From an uncultured Ruminococcus sp. (GTDB lineage Bacteria; Bacillota; Clostridia; Oscillospirales; Ruminococcaceae), in contig CAMWUF010000037.1 in the NCBI GenBank assembly GCA_947177375.1, forward strand, positions 1 through 7,583: 7,583 bases of DNA. Direction: 5' to 3'. A program made the position numbers and the translations under genes. Below, piece after piece: positions 1 to 6,784 of this stretch. The notes beneath the pieces were generated by a model that searched no databases, was not told the DNA's origin, and saw only the letters and a list, made by a program, of their open reading frames with translations. The first letter of the stretch is position 1, and every line of letters starts with the position of its first letter.

Positions 1-101
1 CCCCCCCCCCCCCCCCCCCCCCCCCTTTTTTTTTTCAAGCAGAAGACGGCATACCAGATCCTGAGATGTCTCGTGGGCTCGGAGACGTGTATAAGTGACA
101 G
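1..101. other. Sequencing artefact: homopolymers plus Illumina P7/Nextera adapter
   Basis: These bases are not genomic. Positions 1-25 are all C and 26-35 all T. Positions 36-59 match the 24-nt Illumina P7 adapter with one mismatch. Positions 60-67 (CCTGAGAT) sit in the i7 index slot and read as ATCTCAGG on the other strand, which I recall as a Nextera XT index. Positions 68-82 match the Nextera read-2 linker GTCTCGTGGGCTCGG exactly. Positions 83-101 match the 19-nt Tn5 mosaic end with two mismatches. Read on the minus strand, the order is insert, adapter, A-run, G-run. That is the usual form of a short insert read through its adapter on a two-colour instrument, where absent signal is called G. 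The assembler kept it as the contig end. Genomic sequence begins at about 102. Confidence 0.97.
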
Positions 102-802
102 ATTATATGCCACCATTTACATTTATGATAGTTCCATTTCAAACAAAAGAATTATTTCTGCAATTACGGAATATCACAATATATCGCTATTTGCATTTAC
201 ATTGCACAGAAGAATATTTACAAAAATTTTCAGAACATCATTTAAATTTTTCAGAAGTCTATACACTGGCACAACCTTTGGTTTTTGAAGAACTCTGGAA
301 ATTATTGCAAGAATCTATTTATTCATCAAAAATTTGTCATACACCTGAAACAGGACAATATACTTTGCATTTATTATTATGTTTACTCATGGAAGGGTCA
401 AATGGAACAGTCACACCTGCTTCAGAAGTACCACATTACAATAAATTAACATTTCTTCGTAGCAGAATTTATAGATTTCCTGCTCAAAACTGGAGTATTC
501 AAGAAATTTGTGATAACTTAGGAATTAGCAAACCATATTTTCATAAAATATATTTATTAGCATTTGGCACAACCTGCACGCAAGATGTCATTACAAGCCG
601 AATTGCATGTGCTAAAAAATTGCTAACAACAACAAATCATACGATTACTGTTATTTCACAAAAATGCGGTTTTGAAACAGATGTTTATTTTATGCGGCAG
701 TTTAAACGCCGTGTTGGAATGACACCCACAACATATCGTCATGTTTGTGAACAGTCTTCTATCTTACAAAAATCAGAAAAAAAAGGAGATATTCTGTCAT
801 GA
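102..802 (+). CDS. AraC-family transcriptional regulator, 5'-truncated by the contig end
   Basis: About 233 residues of a DNA-binding regulator remain. The C-terminal part is a typical AraC/XylS double helix-turn-helix. The first helix-turn-helix lies at about 491-553 (WSIQEICDNLGISKPYFHKIY). The second starts at about 647 and ends in the family signature GFETDVYFMRQFKRRVGMTPTTYR. The N-terminal part (about 102-430) has no recognised motif and is probably the end of a sensor or cupin-like domain. AraC proteins are usually 250-300 residues, so a few dozen N-terminal residues are likely missing. The frame stays open to the left into the adapter. A GTG at 95 lies within the adapter and depends on a mismatch there, so it is not a real start, and ATG 107 is only an internal Met. 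The stop TGA overlaps the next gene's ATG (ATGA, 799-802), so the two are probably co-transcribed. The effector and targets cannot be read from the sequence. Confidence 0.88.
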
Positions 803-1365
803 AGATTTCGCATTTTATTTCCGAACTTCATAATTCTACAAAAGCAATTTTAATTGCCTGTTCTTTATTTCTTGTTGTAACAGCATCTGTTTTATTATTT
901 TTAATGATTTATCCAATAAAAGCAAGAGATAATATGACAAATCATTCTGTCATTGTGACAGAAACAACTACAACTACAACAAAACCGCCATTAGAAGAAT
1001 TGACAGAAACAACAAGAGAACCATTGCATACACTTTCGACTTGGAGCGTTTCAATTGAAACGATTGTCACAACGGAAAAACCAGACCCAACAACAACAGC
1101 CTGGTATGATGCGATTTTTACCACTATTTCAATAAAAGAAGATATTTATAATTCAATTATTGATACAGAGCCAATCATAGTCGTAACAGAACCCGTTACA
1201 ACAAATTCTGAACTAGTAGAAATCATAACAGAACCTCCTGTACAAACGATTACAGAAACTGTTGCACAACCTGTTATTACTGACTCACCAGTAACAGCTC
1301 CCGTGACAAATCATGAAAATACTGGAAATATCTTAGATACTGCACCTGAATATGATGCAACTTGA
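799..1365 (+). CDS. Small membrane-anchored Thr-rich extracellular protein, function unknown
   Basis: This is a 188-residue protein I do not recognise as any named family. Residues 1-15 are a short polar segment with two Lys. Residues 16-40 are a strongly hydrophobic helix (AILIACSLFLVV...LLFLMIYPI), either an uncleaved signal anchor or a single membrane segment. Residues 41-188 are low complexity, rich in Thr, Val, Glu and Pro. They include a run of Thr at 56-61 followed by KPP, and loose repeats of the form V-T-E-P-V / I-T-E-P-P-V / T-D-S-P-V-T-A-P-V between about 128 and 169. Such Thr/Pro stretches are typical linkers in cell-surface proteins of Ruminococcus-like bacteria, but here no folded domain follows before the TGA. 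AAAAGGAG at 781-788 is a good ribosome binding site ten bases before the ATG. The 4-bp overlap with the AraC gene implies translational coupling. Surface location is inferred. Confidence 0.75.
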   Translation: MKISHFISELHNSTKAILIACSLFLVVTASVLLFLMIYPIKARDNMTNHSVIVTETTTTTTKPPLEELTETTREPLHTLSTWSVSIETIVTTEKPDPTTTAWYDAIFTTISIKEDIYNSIIDTEPIIVVTEPVTTNSELVEIITEPPVQTITETVAQPVITDSPVTAPVTNHENTGNILDTAPEYDAT

Positions 1366-1394
1366 AAATAATTCAAAAAATTTCTGATTACTAC

Positions 1395-1423
1395 TTGACA
1401 AATGTTCATAAGTCATATATAAT
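1395..1423 (+). promoter_or_regulatory. Consensus vegetative promoter of the riboflavin operon
   Basis: TTGACA at 1395-1400 and TATAAT at 1418-1423 are both exact sigma-70/sigma-A consensus hexamers, separated by an optimal 17 bases. Transcription would start near 1430, just upstream of the FMN riboswitch, which is the expected arrangement. No clear terminator separates the upstream gene (stop at 1365) from this promoter, so some read-through into the leader is possible. Confidence 0.92.
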
Positions 1424-1433
1424 AATATTATTA

Positions 1434-1543
1434 ATTCTTCGGGGTGTGTGTGAAAGTCACAATCGGCAGTGATAGTCTGCGAGCTTTTGGGCTGAACTGG
1501 TGCAATTCCAGTACCGACAGTAAAGTCTGGATGAAAGAAGAAT
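1434..1543 (+). promoter_or_regulatory. FMN riboswitch (RFN element) aptamer
   Basis: This is a cis-acting leader RNA that binds FMN and shuts off riboflavin synthesis genes. P1 is closed by ATTCTTC (1434-1440) and GAAGAAT (1537-1543), a perfect 7-bp pairing. The conserved RFN blocks follow in order: GGGG at 1441-1444; the P2 hairpin with loop TGAAAG and closing TCAC; ATCGGCAGTGATAGTCTGCGAGC-type P3 sequence (about 1461-1484); the P5 hairpin ACTGG-TGCAAT-TCCAGT (about 1496-1512); and the signature ACCGACAGTAAAGTCTGGATGAAAGAAG (1513-1540). Its position just ahead of ribD is the classical one in Bacillota. It is followed by an intrinsic terminator, so control is most likely by premature termination when FMN is bound. 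Confidence 0.96.
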
Positions 1544-1574
1544 AGAAATTTATTTTGATACTATTTTCTGTTCT

Positions 1575-1603
1575 GAATGCCCTGATTTTTTCAGGGTATT
1601 TTT
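1575..1603 (+). terminator. Intrinsic terminator of the riboswitch expression platform
   Basis: ATGCCCTGA (1577-1585) pairs with TCAGGGTAT (1591-1599), with one G-U pair and a five-T loop. The stem can be extended by two weaker pairs to 1575/1601. The T-run at 1599-1603 completes a rho-independent terminator 23 bases before the ribD start. It lies 33 bases after the aptamer, as expected for a switch that stops transcription when FMN is abundant. Confidence 0.88.
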
Positions 1604-1626
1604 GCATAAGAAAGGAAAAAATTTCT

Positions 1627-2721
1627 ATGAATATTATTGATAACTATATGCAACGTGCAATTACTATCGCACAGAATGGCATTGGCTTTGTCAATCCGAA
1701 TCCTTTGGTGGGAGCTGTCATTGTGAAAAATAATAAAATTATTGGTGAGGGTTGGCATGAACGTTATGGCGGACTACATGCAGAACGTAATGCTCTAAAA
1801 AATTGCATAGAAAATCCGAAAGACTCTGAATTATATGTCACACTAGAGCCTTGCTGTCATCAGGGAAAAAATCCTCCCTGTACAGATGCTATTATAGAAG
1901 CTGGTATTAAAAAAGTATATATTGGTTCAAACGACCCAAATCCGCTAGTTGCTGGAAAAGGCATTGCACAGCTCCGCAGAGCTGGTATTGAAGTGATTCA
2001 AAATATATGCAAACAAGAATGCGATAAATTAAATAAAATATTTTTTCATTATATTACAACCAGAACGCCTTATTGTATGATTAAAATTGCAATGACAGCT
2101 GACGGTAAAACAGCCACCCGTGCAGGATTTTCAAAATGGATTACAGGCGAAAAATCCCGCTATCATGTACATGAAACCAGAAAACAATTTGCAGGTATTA
2201 TGTGTGGAATTGGCACTGTATTAGCAGATGACCCAACTTTGACATGTAGAATTGAAAATCCAAGCAATCCTGTCAGAATTATCTGTGATAGTAATTTGCA
2301 AATTCCTTTGGATTGCAAACTTGTTCATACAGCAAAAGATGTCCCGACTTATGTAGCTTCTTGTCATATTGATAAATATAAAGCAGAAAAACTTGAAAAA
2401 TCAGGTGTTCATATTTTAGAAGTTCCATCAGAAGACGGACATGTAAAATTGCGTTCTCTCATGCGGAAATTAGGAGCATTAGAAATTGATAGTGTATTAC
2501 TGGAAGGCGGAGCAGCTTTACATGAATCTGCATTGAGGGCTGGTATTGTGCAACATATACAAGTATATATTGCACCTAAAATTTTCGGCGGTATTTCTGC
2601 AAAATCTGCTGTCGGTGGTGTTGGCGTATTTGAAGTAGAAGAAGCTTATAAATTAAGTATGCCTGAAATTCACCAGTATGGCAGTGATGTATTATTAGAC
2701 TATGATATTCTGGAGGAATAA
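1627..2721 (+). CDS. ribD: Bifunctional riboflavin biosynthesis deaminase/reductase RibD
   Basis: The 364-residue cytoplasmic enzyme carries out two consecutive steps: deamination of 2,5-diamino-6-ribosylamino-pyrimidinone phosphate, then NADPH-dependent reduction of the ribosyl chain. The N-terminal cytidine-deaminase-like domain (about 1-145) shows the zinc ligands H51 with catalytic E53 (HAERNA) and the C76/C85 pair in EPCCHQGKNPPC. NPNPLVGA at 23-30 and the DPNPLVAGKG block at 103-112 are family signatures. The C-terminal reductase domain (about 147-364) shows KIAMTADGKTA, SKWITGE, GIGTVLADDPTLTCR (194-208), EGGAAL (293-298) and APKIFGG (316-322). Length is normal. ATG 1627 is chosen because it follows the leader terminator, has AAAGGA at 1611-1615 upstream, and gives the usual N-terminus. 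An in-frame TTG at 1555 would lie inside the leader. The stop is two bases before ribE. Confidence 0.97.
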   Translation: MNIIDNYMQRAITIAQNGIGFVNPNPLVGAVIVKNNKIIGEGWHERYGGLHAERNALKNCIENPKDSELYVTLEPCCHQGKNPPCTDAIIEAGIKKVYIGSNDPNPLVAGKGIAQLRRAGIEVIQNICKQECDKLNKIFFHYITTRTPYCMIKIAMTADGKTATRAGFSKWITGEKSRYHVHETRKQFAGIMCGIGTVLADDPTLTCRIENPSNPVRIICDSNLQIPLDCKLVHTAKDVPTYVASCHIDKYKAEKLEKSGVHILEVPSEDGHVKLRSLMRKLGALEIDSVLLEGGAALHESALRAGIVQHIQVYIAPKIFGGISAKSAVGGVGVFEVEEAYKLSMPEIHQYGSDVLLDYDILEE

Positions 2722-2723
2722 GC

Positions 2724-3362
2724 ATGTTCACAGGTATTATTGAAGAAATCGGCAAATTAAAAAAAATACAAACAGGAGCTGATTCTTGTGTATTAACGAT
2801 TTCAGCAAATTTGATTTTATCAGATATGCATATAGGTGATAGCATTGCTGTAAACGGCACATGCTTAACAGTTTGTAAATTTGATAACACATGCTTTTCT
2901 GCTGATGTTATGCCAGAAACTTTGAGACGCACAAATTTAGGCAAATTATCTTCTGGCAGTCCTGTAAATTTAGAACGTGCGATGTCAGCAAATGGTCGTT
3001 TCGGTGGGCATATTGTTTCTGGACATATTGACGGCACAGGAAATATTAAAAATTTTACAAAAGAAAACAATGCCATTTGGGTAACAATTTCTGCAAAGCC
3101 TGAATTATTAAATTATATGATTCTAAAAGGCTCTATTACAATTGATGGCATTAGTTTGACCATTGCGAAAATTTCAGAACAGGATTTTTCTGTTTCCGTG
3201 ATTCCGCATACAAGGCAACAAACAACGCTTTTATCTAAAAAAATCGGTGATATAGTCAATTTAGAATGTGATATGATTGCAAAATATATTGAAAAATTTT
3301 GTAATATTCAAAAATCTAACAGCATTTCAAAAGCGTTTCTTGCCGAACATGGCTATATTTAA
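2724..3362 (+). CDS. ribE: Riboflavin synthase alpha subunit
   Basis: The 212-residue enzyme dismutates two 6,7-dimethyl-8-ribityllumazine molecules to riboflavin and the pyrimidine precursor, the last step of the pathway, normally as a trimer. The protein begins with the diagnostic [10 protein letters not shown] and is made of two tandem lumazine-binding domains, about residues 1-97 and 98-195. The repeat is visible in the paired motifs [13 protein letters not shown] (38-50) and [13 protein letters not shown] (135-147), and in [13 protein letters not shown] (94-106) at the junction. Length is typical. GGAGGA at 2712-2717, overlapping the end of ribD, is a strong ribosome binding site six bases before the ATG. 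ribE is the Bacillus-style name; the E. coli equivalent is ribC. Confidence 0.97.
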   Translation: MFTGIIEEIGKLKKIQTGADSCVLTISANLILSDMHIGDSIAVNGTCLTVCKFDNTCFSADVMPETLRRTNLGKLSSGSPVNLERAMSANGRFGGHIVSGHIDGTGNIKNFTKENNAIWVTISAKPELLNYMILKGSITIDGISLTIAKISEQDFSVSVIPHTRQQTTLLSKKIGDIVNLECDMIAKYIEKFCNIQKSNSISKAFLAEHGYI

Positions 3363-3385
3363 TTAAAAAAAGGAGTCTTTTAGAT

Positions 3386-4594
3386 ATGAAAATGAATACC
3401 ATTCCAGAAGCTTTGGAAGCTCTTAAAGCAGGAAAATTAATTGTTGTTATTGATGACCCAGATAGAGAAAATGAGGGTGATTTAATTTGTGCAGCACAAT
3501 TCGCAACAACAGAAAATGTCAATTTCATGGCAAGTAAAGCAAAAGGTTTAATTTGTATGCCAATGTCACATGCCTATATTCAAAAATTAGGCTTACATCA
3601 AATGGTTGCCAATAATACAGATAATCATTGTACAGCGTTTACGGAATCCATAGACCATGTCAACACAACAACAGGTATTTCTGCCGAAGAACGTGGTTAT
3701 ACAGCTAGAATGTGTGTAGAAGAAAATGTACGTCCAGCAGATTTCAGACGTCCAGGACATATGTTTCCATTAGAAGCAAAAGCTGGCGGTGTGTTAGAAC
3801 GTAATGGACATACAGAAGCAACTGTCGATTTTATGCGACTTGCTGGATTAGAACAATGTGGCTTATGCTGTGAAATTATGGCTGAAAATGGCACGATGAT
3901 GAGAACAACAGAATTAATTGCCTTTGCTGAAAAATATGATTTAATTTTAACAACGATTAAAGAATTGCAGAAATATCGTAGATTACATGATAATTTTATG
4001 CAACATGTTTCCAGTGCAAACTTGCCAACGAAATATGGAAATTTTATCATTCATGGCTATCAAAATCAAATTACTGGTCGTGAACATATTGCACTTGTTA
4101 TGGGTGATGTTTCGGACGGAAATCCTGTACTTTGTCGTGTGCATTCAGAATGTTTAACTGGTGATGTATTCGGCTCTTGTCGTTGTGATTGTGGTCAGCA
4201 ACTGGAAGAATCTTTAAAACGAATCGCCAAAGAACAACGTGGCATTTTAGTCTATCTAAGACAAGAAGGGCGTGGCATTGGTTTATTAAATAAAATTAAA
4301 GCATATGATTTACAAGAACATGGACTAGATACTGTAGAGGCAAATATAAAATTAGGTTTTGCACCAGATTTGCGTGATTATAGCGAGGGAGCAAAAATTC
4401 TAAAAGATTTGGGAGCTGTGAAATTAAGAATTATGACAAATAATCCTGATAAAATTTCTGATTTGTCAGAATACGGCATCGAAATTATCAGCCGTGAGGC
4501 AATTGAAATTGCTCCTAAAAAGGAAAATTTATATTATCTCAGAACCAAACAGGAAAAAATGGGACATTTAATTGAAGTTTGTGGGCGTAAGTAA
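3386..4594 (+). CDS. ribBA: Bifunctional DHBP synthase / GTP cyclohydrolase II
   Basis: The 402-residue fused enzyme supplies both precursors of the pathway. The N-terminal half (about 1-200) is 3,4-dihydroxy-2-butanone 4-phosphate synthase, acting on ribulose 5-phosphate. It shows the acidic loop [11 protein letters not shown] (23-33), RPGHMFPL (122-129), H142 in [10 protein letters not shown], and E163; the last two match the family's metal ligands. The C-terminal half (about 206-402) is GTP cyclohydrolase II. Zinc ligands C256, C267 and C269 sit in [17 protein letters not shown], and RQEGRGIGL (292-300), Y307 and GLDTVEAN (313-320) belong to its active site. C265 adds an extra Cys within the zinc loop. 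Both halves look catalytically intact. AGGAG at 3371-3375 is the ribosome binding site; an in-frame ATG at 3392 is possible but less favoured. Its TAA directly abuts the next ATG. Confidence 0.97.
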   Translation: MKMNTIPEALEALKAGKLIVVIDDPDRENEGDLICAAQFATTENVNFMASKAKGLICMPMSHAYIQKLGLHQMVANNTDNHCTAFTESIDHVNTTTGISAEERGYTARMCVEENVRPADFRRPGHMFPLEAKAGGVLERNGHTEATVDFMRLAGLEQCGLCCEIMAENGTMMRTTELIAFAEKYDLILTTIKELQKYRRLHDNFMQHVSSANLPTKYGNFIIHGYQNQITGREHIALVMGDVSDGNPVLCRVHSECLTGDVFGSCRCDCGQQLEESLKRIAKEQRGILVYLRQEGRGIGLLNKIKAYDLQEHGLDTVEANIKLGFAPDLRDYSEGAKILKDLGAVKLRIMTNNPDKISDLSEYGIEIISREAIEIAPKKENLYYLRTKQEKMGHLIEVCGRK

Positions 4595-5389
4595 ATGAAT
4601 GAAGTTGTAAAATATTATGAAAACTATCGGGAAGAGGACAGGTTATCAACAAATAATGCAAGAAAAATAGAATTAGTTACAACAATACAAATGTTAGATT
4701 CCTTGATTGAAAAGAAATCTGTCATTTTAGATTGTGCATCTGGTACAGGTGTCTATGCGTTTTATTTTGCTGATAAAGGTCATCAAGTGACTGCAACAGA
4801 TATTACGCCCCGACATGTTGCATATATGAGGGAAGAACTGAAAAATAAACCATATCATATGGATACAAAAGTATTAGATGCAACGGATATGGGTTGTTTT
4901 TCAGATGAAACATTTGATATTGTACTAAATATGGGTGCAATGTATCATTTGATTGATGAATCTCAAAGAATGAAATGTTTAACGGAATCGCTTAGAGTGC
5001 TTAAAACTGGAGGAATATTAGTCACTGCATATATTCCAAGATTATATCTTAATCAAATGATTGCATTAAGTGATACTAGTTATTTAGATAATAATCTGTT
5101 AAATCAAATAAAAGAAACTGGAGTATTAAAACATAACCATCCTAAGTGCTTTTGGACAGATACTTATTACTCATCTTATGAAGAAATGGAACAACTATAT
5201 CAAAAACATTCTGTTCAAGTATTATTACATTTTGCACAAGATGGATTATTGCCTATGTTATGTAATACAGCTGATAGTTGGAATGAGGAACAGTTTAAAA
5301 TATGGACAGATTATCATATATCAATTTGTAAAGAAAAGTCAATTATTGGTATGAGTAATCATGTTATCATTGCAGGCCGAAAAAGATAA
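4595..5389 (+). CDS. Class I SAM-dependent methyltransferase, substrate unknown
   Basis: A 264-residue soluble protein with a Rossmann-type methyltransferase fold. Motif I is VILDCASGTGVYAFYFA (43-59), with the acidic residue D69 at the end of the next strand (VTATDITPRH). The adenine-contacting VLDATDM is at 93-99, motif IV is FDIVLNMGAMYHL (107-119), and the helix/strand RVLKTGGILVTAYI follows. The C-terminal third (about 145-250) probably forms the substrate-binding part and has no motif I recognise. This is not a riboflavin pathway enzyme. The ATG lies immediately after the ribBA stop, in the same frame, with no convincing ribosome binding site, so translation probably depends on ribosomes finishing ribBA. 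It may modify a flavin or be a passenger. The fold assignment is firm and the substrate unknown. Confidence 0.88.
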   Translation: MNEVVKYYENYREEDRLSTNNARKIELVTTIQMLDSLIEKKSVILDCASGTGVYAFYFADKGHQVTATDITPRHVAYMREELKNKPYHMDTKVLDATDMGCFSDETFDIVLNMGAMYHLIDESQRMKCLTESLRVLKTGGILVTAYIPRLYLNQMIALSDTSYLDNNLLNQIKETGVLKHNHPKCFWTDTYYSSYEEMEQLYQKHSVQVLLHFAQDGLLPMLCNTADSWNEEQFKIWTDYHISICKEKSIIGMSNHVIIAGRKR

Positions 5390-5415
5390 TATGATATGAA
5401 AGGAGGAAATTTATT

Positions 5416-6291
5416 ATGAATTATGAAAATAAAGTAAAAGTAAATGACACTTTTTTAAATGTTTATAGTGAGGGAAAAAATAGCGAATCAACAATTATTT
5501 TCATGTCTGGTTCAGGTGTCACATCACCAGTGTTGGAATATAAGCCAATTTATCGCAGAATGTCAAATGCATATAAAATAGCTGTTGTTGAAAAAGCAGG
5601 ATATGGCTTCAGCGGTTCTATGATAACAAAACGAACTGTTGAAAATCTTGTAGAAGAAAGCCGAAAAGCTTTGCTATTATCTGGGATTAATCCGCCCTAT
5701 GTATTAGCACCGCATTCTTATTCAGGATTTGAGGCTATTTATTGGGCAAATACTTATCCTGAAGAAGTAAAAGCAATTCTTGGCATTGATATGGGATTTC
5801 CCAGTATGGCACTTGCACAAGCAAAAGAAATTCCCGAAACCCAAAAAGAAAAAATGGTCATGCAACAAAGAAAAATTCTTTCTGTTGTTGCAAAACGTGG
5901 ATTTCTTGCAAAGCTTTTAAAAAATAAAACAATTAATGCGTCTGGATTAATGACAGGAAATGAATTAACTGATGAAGAAAAAGCTTTATATGAGGAGCTT
6001 TTTTATAAATATTTATTAAATCAGGAAATTTCAGAAGAAGCATTACTTATGACAGAAAATGCTATTAAAACAGATAATACTGGTATTTTAACATGTCCAG
6101 CTTGTTTTTATATTAGTAATCTGAAATCTCCTGTAAAATCTATTACATGGCAAAATGCTGGTATTGCGTATGCTAAACAATGTGGTGGAGAAGTACATTT
6201 ATCTGAACAAGGGCATATGATGTATGCATTGATTCCTGATGAAATGGCTGAAACATTTAAGGCATTTTTGAAAAAAATTAATATTATTTAA
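5416..6291 (+). CDS. Alpha/beta-hydrolase family protein, substrate unknown
   Basis: A 291-residue protein without signal peptide. The core fold is visible as strand IIFMSGSG (27-34, the oxyanion-loop region, with SG in place of the usual HG), IAVVEKAGYGFSG (55-67), the nucleophile elbow APHSYSGFEA (98-107) with candidate nucleophile S101, strand AILGIDMGFP (120-129), a helical lid (about 130-220), and the catalytic-His region SEQGHMMYALIPDEMA (263-278) with H267. The elbow is P-H-S-Y-S-G rather than G-x-S-x-G. The usual acid position after CFYISN (about 230-240) has no Asp or Glu; D125 could serve instead. So it is a serine hydrolase by fold with a slightly unusual triad. AAAGGAGG at 5399-5406 is the strongest ribosome binding site in the operon. 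Its substrate and any link with the adjacent methyltransferase or riboflavin are not evident. Confidence 0.87.
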   Translation: MNYENKVKVNDTFLNVYSEGKNSESTIIFMSGSGVTSPVLEYKPIYRRMSNAYKIAVVEKAGYGFSGSMITKRTVENLVEESRKALLLSGINPPYVLAPHSYSGFEAIYWANTYPEEVKAILGIDMGFPSMALAQAKEIPETQKEKMVMQQRKILSVVAKRGFLAKLLKNKTINASGLMTGNELTDEEKALYEELFYKYLLNQEISEEALLMTENAIKTDNTGILTCPACFYISNLKSPVKSITWQNAGIAYAKQCGGEVHLSEQGHMMYALIPDEMAETFKAFLKKINII

Positions 6292-6321
6292 TATGATAAA
6301 TTTAAGAAAGGAAAGTTTTTT

Positions 6322-6783
6322 ATGAGAGTATTAGAGGGTTTTTATGACGGCAAAGGTTTAAAAATTGCAATTGTTGCGTCCAGATTTAATGAATTTATCA
6401 CATCAAAATTAGTCGGTGGTGCAGAGGATTGTTTACGCCGTCACAATGTGAATGAAGATGATATGACACTTGCATGGGTTCCAGGTGCGTTTGAAGTTCC
6501 GCTGATGGCAAAGAAATTAGCCAAAACTGGAAATTATGATGCTGTTATCTGTGTAGGAGCTGTCATTCGTGGAGCAACTTCGCATTATGATTATGTATGT
6601 GCAGAAGTTTCAAAAGGGATTGCTAGCGTTTCATTAGAAACTGAAATCCCTGTGTTATTTGGTATTCTAACAACAGATACGATTGAACAGGCTATTGAAC
6701 GTGCTGGCACAAAAGCTGGTAACAAAGGCTATGACTGTGCATTATCTGCATTGGAATTAGTGCAGGTTCTTAGAAAGGTTTAA
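6322..6783 (+). CDS. ribH: 6,7-dimethyl-8-ribityllumazine synthase
   Basis: The 153-residue enzyme condenses 5-amino-6-ribitylaminouracil with 3,4-dihydroxy-2-butanone 4-phosphate to form lumazine, the substrate of RibE. It usually assembles into pentamers or icosahedral shells. Diagnostic segments are [11 protein letters not shown] (17-27, with F22 stacking on the substrate), [16 protein letters not shown] (52-67), [16 protein letters not shown] (78-93) containing the catalytic H88, [10 protein letters not shown] (110-119), and the phosphate-contacting R127 in [11 protein letters not shown]. The length is standard and no key residue is missing. AAAGGAAAG at 6307-6315 provides the ribosome binding site. 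In most Bacillota rib operons this gene directly follows ribBA; here two unrelated genes intervene. Confidence 0.97.
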   Translation: MRVLEGFYDGKGLKIAIVASRFNEFITSKLVGGAEDCLRRHNVNEDDMTLAWVPGAFEVPLMAKKLAKTGNYDAVICVGAVIRGATSHYDYVCAEVSKGIASVSLETEIPVLFGILTTDTIEQAIERAGTKAGNKGYDCALSALELVQVLRKV

Positions 6784-6784
6784 C

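Noticed and set aside
1..35. Homopolymer C and T tracts considered as a biological low-complexity repeat
   Set aside because: They directly abut the P7 adapter and match the known minus-strand A-run plus no-signal G-run artefact.
942..1124. Open reading frame on the minus strand opposite the Thr-rich gene
   Set aside because: It is rich in Val and Ser because it is the complement of Thr codons (ACA/ACT/ACG read back as TGT/AGT/CGT in shifted frames). It has no ribosome binding site and lies within a gene with a good start.
1362..1376. Small hairpin TTGAA-AATAA-TTCAA after the Thr-rich gene, considered as a terminator
   Set aside because: The stem is only five weak pairs with no G-C-rich core, and it is followed by A residues rather than a T-run on the + strand.
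1555..1626. In-frame upstream TTG that would lengthen RibD by 24 residues
   Set aside because: The extension (MILFSVLNALIFSGYF...) looks like a membrane segment but is the translation of the leader and terminator hairpin. It has no ribosome binding site, RibD proteins begin at the equivalent of Met 1627, and AAAGGA sits correctly before that ATG.
2576..3076. Minus-strand open frame of 166 codons opposite the ribD/ribE junction
   Set aside because: Both sense-strand genes are unmistakable enzymes over their whole length. The antisense product has no recognisable domain and no upstream ribosome binding site.
3697..4050. Minus-strand open frame opposite ribBA
   Set aside because: It lies entirely within the conserved DHBP synthase and linker region of ribBA and encodes nothing recognisable. 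It is a shadow frame.
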